DNA of 64,000 nucleotides from Rhodothermus profundi (GTDB taxonomy: Bacteria > Bacteroidota > Rhodothermia > Rhodothermales > Rhodothermaceae): NCBI RefSeq assembly GCF_900142415.1, contig NZ_FRAU01000008.1, positions 65,013 to 129,012 of the forward strand. The letters run 5' to 3'. Shown one piece after another: positions 46,576 through 54,742 of this stretch (the stretch's first letter is position 1; each line of letters begins with the position of its first letter). The translations under genes and the position numbers were made by a program. Under the pieces are notes generated by a model. It was not told where the DNA came from. It worked only from the letters and a program-made list of their open reading frames with translations, and ran no database searches.

Positions 46576-47805
46576 ATGGCATCACTGAATCTGTCGGATT
46601 TGCGCGGACGTTTGCGCAGCCGGCGCGCCGGACTTAACCGCTGGATCTTTGGGCTTGCGCTGCTGGGCCTTCTCGATACCACGCACCTCTGGGTGCAACA
46701 GCAGCGGCAATTTGAAGAAGGATGCTTTGGCGTGGCAAGTCTGGCTCCGCTGGAGCAGGCCTTCGATTGCGCTTCCGTGGTGCAGAGTGCAGCCGGAACG
46801 CTGCTGGGGATCTCCAACACGGCCTGGGGCGCCCTGTTCTACGCGGCAGTTGCGTGGCTTAGCGCCCTGGCACTGGTCCGTCCGGCACTTCGCCGGCCCC
46901 AGTACAAACTGCTCCGAACCGGACTGCTCGGAGGCGGCTTGCTTTATACCCTCTATCTGCTCTATTATCAAGCATTCGAACTGGCTACCTTCTGCTCGCT
47001 GTGCCTCGTCTCAGCGGCTCTGGTGCTGACGATGGCTGGCCTGCAGGCTTACGAACTATTCACCTTCCGTCCTGCCACCATGGAACGACCGGAACGGCTA
47101 CGCACCGAACGATTCGCTCTGAGCGGCCTGGCCCTGGTAACCGTGCTGCTCATGGGCGCTGACGTATATCTGAACGATGCACTTGCGCCAGAGACGCCAG
47201 CAACAGCAGCGGCTGAAACGCCTGCTGCGCAACCAGCAGCTCAGACCTGCACTTTTGATGCAGAACGGCCTCCGGTACGCTATTACCGGGAGCTGATCAC
47301 AATGAATGATCCTACAGCAGGCAATCCCGAGGCAAAGGTGGTGGTCATCGAATACCTTGATCCGAACTGCCCCCATTGCAAGAGCTTTCATCCGGTCATG
47401 AAACAGGTGATCGAACGCTATGGGGTGCAGGCCTACTTTGTGTTCAAACCAATCCCCCTCTGGCAATTCTCCATTCCGCAGGTAGCTGCATTGTATGCGG
47501 CAGCCCGGGAGGGGAAATTTGAGGCTATGCTGGAGGCGCAGTTTGCACGCCAGCGTTCCGGAGGATTGCGCCTGGAAGAAATCCTGGATATAGCAGAACA
47601 GATCGGCATGGATCCCGACCAGTTGGCCCAGCAGATCAATGAAGGGGTTTTTAATGAGTACATGGCGCGGCAGCGCCGGCAAGCCAGCATGATCGGTGTG
47701 CGAGGGGTACCTACCGTTTTGATCAACGGCCGTTTCGTGCCCGGTGTCGCTCGGACAGTGGAATGCCTTGGCCAGTTGATTGAGCAGCAGGCTAAAGAAT
47801 CGTAA
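46576..47805 (+). CDS. VKOR-DsbA-like fusion (vitamin K epoxide reductase plus thioredoxin domain)
   Basis: 409 residues from the ATG at 46576, with GAGG at 46564-46567; an upstream frame to 46504 is not needed. Four to five membrane segments (~22-40, 75-105, 112-130, 138-165, 178-198) with VKOR cysteines C50 and C65 in the periplasmic loop and active-site CSLC (140-143). A linker rich in Ala/Thr leads to a DsbA-type thioredoxin fold with CPHC at 265-268 (LDPNCPHCKS) and cis-Pro in GVRGVPTVLING. Makes disulfides in exported proteins using quinone as electron acceptor, replacing DsbA/DsbB. Divergent from the ClC operon. Confidence 0.93.
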   Translation: MASLNLSDLRGRLRSRRAGLNRWIFGLALLGLLDTTHLWVQQQRQFEEGCFGVASLAPLEQAFDCASVVQSAAGTLLGISNTAWGALFYAAVAWLSALALVRPALRRPQYKLLRTGLLGGGLLYTLYLLYYQAFELATFCSLCLVSAALVLTMAGLQAYELFTFRPATMERPERLRTERFALSGLALVTVLLMGADVYLNDALAPETPATAAAETPAAQPAAQTCTFDAERPPVRYYRELITMNDPTAGNPEAKVVVIEYLDPNCPHCKSFHPVMKQVIERYGVQAYFVFKPIPLWQFSIPQVAALYAAAREGKFEAMLEAQFARQRSGGLRLEEILDIAEQIGMDPDQLAQQINEGVFNEYMARQRRQASMIGVRGVPTVLINGRFVPGVARTVECLGQLIEQQAKES

Positions 47806-47823
47806 GCTGGTAAAAATGGCGGG

Positions 47824-48240
47824 GTGAAGGCAAAGCGGCGGCGGAAAGGTCCGCTCATGCAGCTCAGCCTTATGCTGTGGCTGCTGACAGGCTTCCGGGC
47901 TGTAGCTCAGGAAGAACCCTGGTGGACGGCCGTCTGGAAGCCCCTGTTGACCTATCGGGGGGTGGAGATCACTTATCTGTTCTATTCGGAACAGAACACT
48001 TCTTACAACGGGGTAGTGCTTCGGCTGCACAATCGCAACGCGTTTCCCGTTACTCTTCGTTTTCAGGTGGTTTTTCGGGCTGACGACGGCAGCGAACAGA
48101 CCGCCTGGGTAGCCGATACGCTTCAAGCAGGTGAAATGCGCACTGGCGGACTGGCGGGATTGTTCTGGACCCCATTCCGCGATGGGCGCTCGCTGACCGC
48201 ACTGGGACTGCGCAAAATCCGCATTCAGGCGCTCCGGTAG
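47824..48240 (+). CDS. Small secreted protein, unknown function
   Basis: 138 residues from a GTG at 47824; an ATG at 47857 with GGAAAGG upstream is an alternative giving 127 residues. Signal peptide MQLSLMLWLLTGFRAVAQ. The mature part looks like an immunoglobulin-like beta sandwich (VLRLHNRNAFPVTLRFQVVFRADDGSEQ; LQAGEMRTGG), family not recognised. Lies 18 bases after the VKOR-DsbA fusion, same strand, so probably co-transcribed, but it has no cysteine of its own. Confidence 0.65.
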   Translation: MKAKRRRKGPLMQLSLMLWLLTGFRAVAQEEPWWTAVWKPLLTYRGVEITYLFYSEQNTSYNGVVLRLHNRNAFPVTLRFQVVFRADDGSEQTAWVADTLQAGEMRTGGLAGLFWTPFRDGRSLTALGLRKIRIQALR

Positions 48241-48276
48241 GGCAGGCCGATGGGGCGGTAACGTCAAGGGAATTGA

Positions 48277-49851
48277 TCAGGGCGTCTCTTCAGGAGACGA
48301 AATTCCCCAGCCGCCTCCTCCAGGGGTTTCGATACGGATGCGGTCGCCGGCTTCCGCCTGAAAACTGACTTTGCCCGGCATGCAGCGCGTTTCTCCTTGA
48401 TGGATCCACAGGTTGCGGCCAGGCTTACCCGGAGCGCCGCCGGCCAATCCATAGGGCGCGCGCCGTCGCCGTTCGGTGAGCCAGGTTACCCGGGCAGATG
48501 CCAGGAGCTCCATCTCCCGGATCAGCCCATCGCCGCCCCGGTAGCGGCCAGTCCCGCCCGATCCATCCCGAATGGCGTAACGCGTTACGCGCAACGGATA
48601 GGCATACTCCAGCGCTTCGATAGGGGTGTTCCAGGTGTTGGTCATGTGCGTGTGCACGGCCGACGTCCCATCGGCGTTGGGCATTGCGCCTGCCCCGCCA
48701 GCCAGCGTTTCGTAGTACGTGTAGTAATGGCCCGTGCGCGGGTCGAGCCCGCCAATGGTGACGTTGTTCATGGTACCCTGAGAAGCCGCCGGGATGCGGT
48801 CGGGACAAACCTGCGCCAGGGCGCCCAGCAGCACATCGACTATGCGCTGCGAGGTTTCTACATTCCCCCCGGCCACGGCCGCAGGAGGCCGGGCATCGAC
48901 AAGCGTACCAGGACGGGTGATGATTTGCAAGGGACGAAGGCAGCCTGCGTTGGCAGGCACGTCGTAGCCCAGGAGCGCCCGGAATACGTAGTACACGGCC
49001 GAGACCGTGATGGCTCGGACGGCGTTCAGGCTGCCGGCGCACTGGGGATCGGTCTCCGAAAAATCGATGGTAGCGGCGTCTCCCGAAATAGTCAGGGCTA
49101 CCCGAATCCATAGCGGCGCGTCGCTCAGACCATCGTCGTCGAGCGCATCCTCAAAACGGCAGACTCCGTCAGGAAGTGTGCGCAGAAAGGCACGCATTAA
49201 CCGTTCGGCATAGTCCAGCAGGGCTGAAAAAGCCGTGCGCAGCGTATCGAAGCCGTAAGCAGCCGCCAACTCCTGCAGACGCCGAACGCCTCGTTCGTTA
49301 GCGGCCAACTGGGCACGGAGGTCTCCCTGACGCTCCTCAGGTGTGCGCACGTTGGCCAGCAGCAGGGCCCACACAGAGGGGTTAGGGCGGCCTCGTTCCA
49401 TCAGTTTGACCGGGGGAATAATGAATCCTTCCTGGAAGATTTCGTGGGCCAGCGGCATGGAGCCCGGAGCCATGCCGCCGATGTCGGCATGGTGTGCTCG
49501 ACTGGCCACAAAGCCTAAAAGCTGTCCCTCCACAAAGACCGGCGAGACAAGCGTCAGGTCAGGCAGGTGGGTGCCACCCCGAAACGGATCGTTGAGCAGG
49601 ACCGCGTCCCCGGGCTTTAGCTCGGGAAACGCCTCCCGGCAGGCTTGCACGGAAAGCGGCAGGGCGCCCAGATGAACGGGAATGTGGGCTGCCTGAGCTA
49701 CCAGTTCGCCTTCGGCCGTGAACAGAGCGCATGAATAGTCGCGTCGCTCTTTGATGTTGGGCGAAAACCCTGTGCGGCGCAGCACGGCGCCCATTTCTTC
49801 GGCTACGGCAGCCAACAGATGGCGGAAAATTTCCAGACGAACCGGATCCAT
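48277..49851 (-). CDS. Hydantoinase B/oxoprolinase-family subunit
   Basis: 524 residues from the ATG at 49851, one base after the stop of the A subunit; an open frame continues upstream but would overlap it. Family features: DPVRLEIFRHLLAAVAEEMGAVLRRTGFSPNIKERRDYSCALF, GDAVLLNDPFRGGTHLPDL, GGNVETSQRIVDVLLGALA and GGDGLIREMELLA. The B subunit of N-methylhydantoinase, acetone/acetophenone carboxylase or 5-oxoprolinase-type ATP-dependent enzymes. With the A subunit and an Nramp-like transporter upstream it probably opens a cyclic amide such as 5-oxoproline or a hydantoin; substrate is inference. Acts in the cytoplasm. Confidence 0.93.
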   Translation of the reverse strand: MDPVRLEIFRHLLAAVAEEMGAVLRRTGFSPNIKERRDYSCALFTAEGELVAQAAHIPVHLGALPLSVQACREAFPELKPGDAVLLNDPFRGGTHLPDLTLVSPVFVEGQLLGFVASRAHHADIGGMAPGSMPLAHEIFQEGFIIPPVKLMERGRPNPSVWALLLANVRTPEERQGDLRAQLAANERGVRRLQELAAAYGFDTLRTAFSALLDYAERLMRAFLRTLPDGVCRFEDALDDDGLSDAPLWIRVALTISGDAATIDFSETDPQCAGSLNAVRAITVSAVYYVFRALLGYDVPANAGCLRPLQIITRPGTLVDARPPAAVAGGNVETSQRIVDVLLGALAQVCPDRIPAASQGTMNNVTIGGLDPRTGHYYTYYETLAGGAGAMPNADGTSAVHTHMTNTWNTPIEALEYAYPLRVTRYAIRDGSGGTGRYRGGDGLIREMELLASARVTWLTERRRRAPYGLAGGAPGKPGRNLWIHQGETRCMPGKVSFQAEAGDRIRIETPGGGGWGISSPEETP

Positions 49852-49852
49852 T

Positions 49853-51844
49853 TCAGCTTTCGATCCACACATTGCCAAAACGGTCAATATGAGCAATGGC
49901 TTCCGGGGGAAGGTAGACGGTGGTGTCGGGACGCACTAGCACGGCCGGACCTGTTAGCCGATTGCCGGCTCGAAGACGGGTGGCGTCAAAAAAAGGTACA
50001 ATGGCACGGGTCGTTTCAAGCACCACCGGACCGGTGTCCAATAATGCTTCAGCCGGCGGTTCGAGATCTCCGGAGGCTACGGTGGGAAGAACAGGCGGCG
50101 CAACCGGTCCGGTAGCCCGCACGCGCAGGTTAACAATTTCAGGAACCTGCTCCGGCGCGGCATAGCCGTATCGCTGCTGGTGCAGGCGATGGAAGGCGCG
50201 CGCCCAATCACGCCTGAATGGCACGGTCAGTTCGTAACTCTGGCCGGGATAGCGGACGTCGAGCAACTGTTCAATTTGAATCTGATCTGGTGCGAATCCC
50301 TCGGCTCGCAATTGATCGCTTCCCTGCTGGACCAGCAGGCGAAAGCGCCGGCGCAGCTCGCGCAGCGGAGTCGTACCCGGCAACATAACCGTCTGAACGT
50401 AGTCACGCACGACGTCGGCAGCCAGCATGCCCAGCGCCGAAAGCACCGAAGCCTGTGCTGGGACCAGCACGCGGCGGATGCCCAGAGCACGCGCCAGAGT
50501 AGCGGCATGCAGCCCGCCGGCTCCCCCGAACGAAACAAGCACAAAGTCACGAGGATCGTACCCGCGCTCGACCGAAATGACGCGCAGGGCACGGGCCATG
50601 TGGGCCTCCGCGATGGCGATGATGCCTTGCGCCGCTACCTGAGCAGGGGTCAGGGGGCCTGAGGCTTCCAGGCGCAGCCGGTAGGCCAGGCGCGTCAAAG
50701 CCTCCTGAGCCGCTTCGGCATCCAACCGGTGTTGCCCCCCAAGAAAGGTCTCCGGCCGGAGGCGGCCCAGCACCAGGTGCGCATCGGTGACCGTAGGTTC
50801 TGTGCCGCCACGCCCGTAGCAGACTGGACCGGGATCGGCACCGGCGCTTTCCGGGCCTACGCGCAACGCTCCTCCAGGATCGACACGGGCCAGAGAGCCT
50901 CCACCGGCCCCGACCGTATGAATGTCGAGTAGCGGAATACTGATGGGCAGCCCTCCGATGGTGCCTTCTGTGGTTAGCGGCAGGGCGTCAGGAACCAGCG
51001 CTACGTCGGTAGAGGTGCCGCCCATGTCGAAGGTAATCAGATGACGCACGCCGGCCAGTCCCGCCACAAAACGAGCGCCGATCAGCCCGCCGGCCGGCCC
51101 CGAGAGCACGCAACGCACGGCCTGCGCGCGCGCCTCACGCGCATGGATCAACCCCCCGCTGGATTGCATGACGCGCAGTGAGGCTCCCAGCGCTGCCTCA
51201 AGACGGCCCAGGTAGCGATCCAGCACAGGGGCCACGTAGGCGCTGGCGACCGTTGTGCTGGCGCGCTCGTACTCTCGAAAAGCAGGCAGGATGTCGCTTG
51301 AGGCGGCAACTGTAAAGCCAGCCGCACGCAACGCTCGGGCAAGCTGCTGCTCGTGCGCTGGATTGGCAAAAGCAAAAAGAAAGCAAATGGCCACCGATTC
51401 TACCCGGGCGCGTCGCAGCGCTTCGATCAGCGATGGAATAGCCGCATCGTGAAGTGGAACAAGCACGGAACCATCGGGCCCCACGCGCTCCGGTACCTCG
51501 AAGCACAGCGGGCGCGGTACGAGCGGCTCCGGTTTACGTGCGGCCAGATCGTACAGCGCAGCCCGATGCTGGCGACCAATGTGCAGCAGGTCGCGAAAGC
51601 CCGCAGTGGTTACAAAGGCCGTGCGAGCACCTTTCCGTTCCAGTAAGGCATTGGTGGCGACCGTCGAACCATGGACAATCTGTCGGGCAACCTCCGGTAC
51701 CTGAGCCAGACCTTCAAGCACGGCCCGCGCCGGATCATCCGGCGTAGAAAACACCTTGAACGTGGTCAGCCGTCCTTGATCTTCGTCGAAGACGACAAAA
51801 TCGGTGAACGTTCCGCCGATATCGATGCCCACACGGATGCTCAT
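49853..51844 (-). CDS. Hydantoinase A/oxoprolinase-family subunit
   Basis: 663 residues from the ATG at 51844, which overlaps the transporter stop (ATGA). The open frame happens to continue far upstream antiphase to the transporter gene; homology begins at MSIRVGIDIGGTFTDFVVFD. Actin-like ATPase features: GTFTDF phosphate loop, HGSTVATNALLERKG, FDMGGTSTDVALV and SFGGAGGLHAATLA. ATP-dependent ring-opening subunit partnering the B subunit one base downstream. Length is typical for split A subunits. Confidence 0.94.
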   Translation of the reverse strand: MSIRVGIDIGGTFTDFVVFDEDQGRLTTFKVFSTPDDPARAVLEGLAQVPEVARQIVHGSTVATNALLERKGARTAFVTTAGFRDLLHIGRQHRAALYDLAARKPEPLVPRPLCFEVPERVGPDGSVLVPLHDAAIPSLIEALRRARVESVAICFLFAFANPAHEQQLARALRAAGFTVAASSDILPAFREYERASTTVASAYVAPVLDRYLGRLEAALGASLRVMQSSGGLIHAREARAQAVRCVLSGPAGGLIGARFVAGLAGVRHLITFDMGGTSTDVALVPDALPLTTEGTIGGLPISIPLLDIHTVGAGGGSLARVDPGGALRVGPESAGADPGPVCYGRGGTEPTVTDAHLVLGRLRPETFLGGQHRLDAEAAQEALTRLAYRLRLEASGPLTPAQVAAQGIIAIAEAHMARALRVISVERGYDPRDFVLVSFGGAGGLHAATLARALGIRRVLVPAQASVLSALGMLAADVVRDYVQTVMLPGTTPLRELRRRFRLLVQQGSDQLRAEGFAPDQIQIEQLLDVRYPGQSYELTVPFRRDWARAFHRLHQQRYGYAAPEQVPEIVNLRVRATGPVAPPVLPTVASGDLEPPAEALLDTGPVVLETTRAIVPFFDATRLRAGNRLTGPAVLVRPDTTVYLPPEAIAHIDRFGNVWIES

Positions 51845-53142
51845 GACCTCAAACGACGCAGTCGGTACAGATAGCGGCTTACGCACAACAGGAGCACAAG
51901 GGTCAGACCACCGGCCACCTTCAGCAGCAACGACTCCGAAAGCGGCGGACCTATGCCGGCTGCCTGCAGGGCCGCCAGCAGATTGCGCAGGCCCAGCAGC
52001 ACAGCCACGCCAACTGAAATGCCGGTGAGCAGATTGAGCCCGCGTGACGTGAGGCCATTGCGGCCCATCAACCGGGGATCGTTGGTGGCTATCCACAGAA
52101 ATACGGCCACGACCGGTAGCAGCACACCGTTCAGCGCCTGCGCAGTAATGATGGCGGGAATAGGACGCAGGTCCAGTAAGCTCAACGTTATGCCGCTTCC
52201 CCAGACTACCAGCCAGGTGATCCGATACGTTCGATTGGGCTCCGAAGCGTTGCCAGACGAGGGGTCGGCCAGCAGGCCCCGGGCCGTAATGGCGGCAGCG
52301 ATAGGAGCAGTTAACGCCGAGGTAAAGCCCGCTGCAAAAAGCCCCAGAGCAAATAGCACGCGCGCCCCGTCTCCCAGCGTCCGCCCGAGCGTATCGGCAA
52401 GGGCCTCGTAGGTAAACGCGCCCTGCACGGCTGTGCCCACCACCAGAATCGCCATGGAAATCAGACCGCCCCCGACAATCGCAACGGTGAGCCCAAAGCG
52501 CGTAACATTTAACTGCTCTCCCTGAGCAAGTCCTGAGCCTAAAAAGAGGTTGTAGGGCACGACGGTGGTGCCGATCAAACCGATTACCAGCAGGCCTGCT
52601 CCTTCCGGTAGGGAGGGCCAGACCAGCCGGTGTAGCAGGGCTCCGTCGAGCGGATGCACCTTCAGCGCCGTCACCAGAAAAGCCAGACCCATGAATGCTA
52701 CGAACGCACCCAGCACGCGCGGTAGCATCCGAAGCGTGCCAAACCAGAGCAAGGCACCTGAAAGGAGGCCGATACCGATGACGAGGAAAGGCCGAGAAAC
52801 CGGCCACACCAGCTCCAGGCCGGCAACAGCGCCCAGTACGTTCCCCACTTCGAAAGCTGCATTACCCAGTACGATGGCTCCCAGCGCCAACAGGCGAACC
52901 GCTACGCCTTTCCACCCATCGAATTGATGGCGCAGCGCTTCGGCCAGCGGCAGCCCTGAGCAGATGGCCAGCCGGGCAGCCGCCTCTTGCAGGGTCCAGC
53001 AGGCCAGCGTTGAAAAGGTCAGCGCCCACAGCAAGGCCAGTCCATAGTGCGCACCGGCAGCCGCTGCTGTCGTGACCGTGCCGGGGCCAATAAAGGCTGC
53101 TGTCAGGACAGCGCCGAGCAGGATAGAGGTCCAGCGTTTCAT
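51841..53142 (-). CDS. Nramp-fold transporter lacking the metal-binding DPGN motif
   Basis: 433 residues from the ATG at 53142; an in-frame ATG at 53169 adds nine residues. About eleven hydrophobic segments. TM1 reads AAFIGPGTVTTA (G19-P20-G21-T22) where metal-transporting Nramps have DPGN, and the TM6 region (FTSALTAPIAAAITA) lacks the MPH methionine/histidine. Resembles the Nramp-related group with GPGTVTT in place of DPGN. Operon with hydantoinase/oxoprolinase A and B genes (4-base overlap). Likely carries a substrate other than Mn2+/Fe2+, possibly the enzyme's amide substrate; see finding. Confidence 0.9.
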   Translation of the reverse strand: MKRWTSILLGAVLTAAFIGPGTVTTAAAAGAHYGLALLWALTFSTLACWTLQEAAARLAICSGLPLAEALRHQFDGWKGVAVRLLALGAIVLGNAAFEVGNVLGAVAGLELVWPVSRPFLVIGIGLLSGALLWFGTLRMLPRVLGAFVAFMGLAFLVTALKVHPLDGALLHRLVWPSLPEGAGLLVIGLIGTTVVPYNLFLGSGLAQGEQLNVTRFGLTVAIVGGGLISMAILVVGTAVQGAFTYEALADTLGRTLGDGARVLFALGLFAAGFTSALTAPIAAAITARGLLADPSSGNASEPNRTYRITWLVVWGSGITLSLLDLRPIPAIITAQALNGVLLPVVAVFLWIATNDPRLMGRNGLTSRGLNLLTGISVGVAVLLGLRNLLAALQAAGIGPPLSESLLLKVAGGLTLVLLLCVSRYLYRLRRLRS

Positions 53143-53353
53143 GCAATGAGCCGGCAGGCTTAGACGCAATGCGACCGGAAACTATGAGAACGAAAGGCAA
53201 AAATGCCACCCCTGCCCGAAAGCGCCAGGAGACTACGCCGCTCGATCCCCCGATCAGGCATTGCCCGAGGGGTTTGTTCTGGAAGGCGCTCCATTTTAAA
53301 AATTTGCTTTGTAGTTTAGGCGCAACAATTACACACCTGCATGCCGAAGGGCC

Positions 53354-54721
53354 ATGAAGCAACCCTGGATTATGCTCCTGCTAATTGGAGGAGTCCTGAG
53401 CGTCCGGGCGCAGCCGGTAATGCACCAGCCGGATCCGTATATCCAGCAACTACTGACGCGCGTTTCAGCTGATTCCATTGAAGCCAGCATCCGGCGGCTG
53501 GCTGCTTTTGGCACGCGCCATACCCTTTCCCCTACCGATAACGATACATTTGGCATCGGGGCAGCTCGGCGATGGATCAAGCAAACCTTCGAACGCTATG
53601 CAGCAGCCGGAGGCGGGCGCATGGAAGTCTTCTTGGATCGCTTCTGGTATGGACCCGATGGCCGTCGCGTGGATCGGCGCGTGGAAATTGTCAACGTCAT
53701 CGCACGGCTACCCGGTACCGATCCACAAGACGATCGCATTTTTATCGTCAGTGGCCACTACGACAGTCGCGTGCGGGACGTAATGGATTCGCTTTCGTAT
53801 GCCCCTGGCGCGTCGGACGACGCCAGTGGAACAGCCGCGGTCATGGAAATGGCCCGTGTCCTGGCCGATGCGCGTTTTCCTGCTACAATCCTGTTTGTAG
53901 CAATGGCAGCCGAAGAACAGGGGCTCATCGGAGCCCGTCATCTGGCTGCCCTGGCCGATTCGCTGGGCTGGAATGTGGCCGGGATGTTTACGCTGGACAT
54001 TATTGGCAATACCGAGGGCGATAACGGCGTGCGCGACAACCGAACGGTGCGTGTCTTTTCGGAAGGGGTTCCATCTGCTGAAACACCCCGGCAGGCTCGG
54101 TTGCGGCAGGCGATCGGTGGCGAGAACGACAGCCCCTCCCGACAGCTTGCCCGCTACCTGCACGAAATTGGCACCCGATACGTGCCCGAACTACGGGTGA
54201 AACTGATTTTCCGGCGCGACCGCTTTCTGCGCGGAGGCGACCATATTCCGTTCAACGAACGCGGTTTTGCGGCCGTGCGCCTCACCGAACCGCACGAAGC
54301 CTATACGCGCCAGCACCAGGACGTGCGCGTGGCAGATGGAATCGCCTACGGCGATGTGCCGGACCGGATCGACTTTGACTACGTAGCCCGGGTAACCCGG
54401 TTGATGACGGCTGCGCTGGCCAACCTGGCCATGGCACCTCCCCCGCCTGCCGTTGCCTACATCGATGCACGCAGGCTTTCCGTGGATACCCGGCTGCTAT
54501 GGTCGCCCCCGCGAGCCGGCCGTGACCGGCTGGCGGGCTACTATGTGCTGGTGCGGGAGACCACGGCGCCCCTGTGGGAGCAGAAGTGGTTTGTACCCGC
54601 CACCGACACCAGCTACACATTTGTGGGCTGGTCCAAAGACGATTACTTCTTTGGCATCCAGTCGGTTGATGCGCAGGGGCATGAAAGCCGCGTGCTGTTT
54701 CCGGTGCCGTTGTTCCGTTAA
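53354..54721 (+). CDS. Secreted M28-family metallopeptidase
   Basis: 455 residues, signal peptide MKQPWIMLLLIGGVLSVRAQ. M28 co-catalytic zinc residues are visible: H135 (VSGHYDSR), D155 (GASDDASG; bridging), E187/E188 (MAAEEQGLIGA), D215 (TLDIIGN) and the His in GGDHIPFNERG. A C-terminal ~90-residue beta domain (LAGYYVLVRETTAPLWEQKW) follows. Probably an aminopeptidase or peptide hydrolase acting outside the cytoplasm. Followed by a Tat-type amidase 21 bases downstream, same strand, suggesting a shared transcript for peptide or amide degradation. Confidence 0.93.
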   Translation: MKQPWIMLLLIGGVLSVRAQPVMHQPDPYIQQLLTRVSADSIEASIRRLAAFGTRHTLSPTDNDTFGIGAARRWIKQTFERYAAAGGGRMEVFLDRFWYGPDGRRVDRRVEIVNVIARLPGTDPQDDRIFIVSGHYDSRVRDVMDSLSYAPGASDDASGTAAVMEMARVLADARFPATILFVAMAAEEQGLIGARHLAALADSLGWNVAGMFTLDIIGNTEGDNGVRDNRTVRVFSEGVPSAETPRQARLRQAIGGENDSPSRQLARYLHEIGTRYVPELRVKLIFRRDRFLRGGDHIPFNERGFAAVRLTEPHEAYTRQHQDVRVADGIAYGDVPDRIDFDYVARVTRLMTAALANLAMAPPPPAVAYIDARRLSVDTRLLWSPPRAGRDRLAGYYVLVRETTAPLWEQKWFVPATDTSYTFVGWSKDDYFFGIQSVDAQGHESRVLFPVPLFR

Positions 54722-54742
54722 CTCCCAAACCACAACAACGCC

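Noticed and set aside
51845-52807. Upstream extension of the hydantoinase A frame by 321 codons
   Set aside because: It lies out of phase within the Nramp-like gene on the same strand; homology starts at the ATG at 51844 and the extension has low-complexity, unrecognisable sequence.
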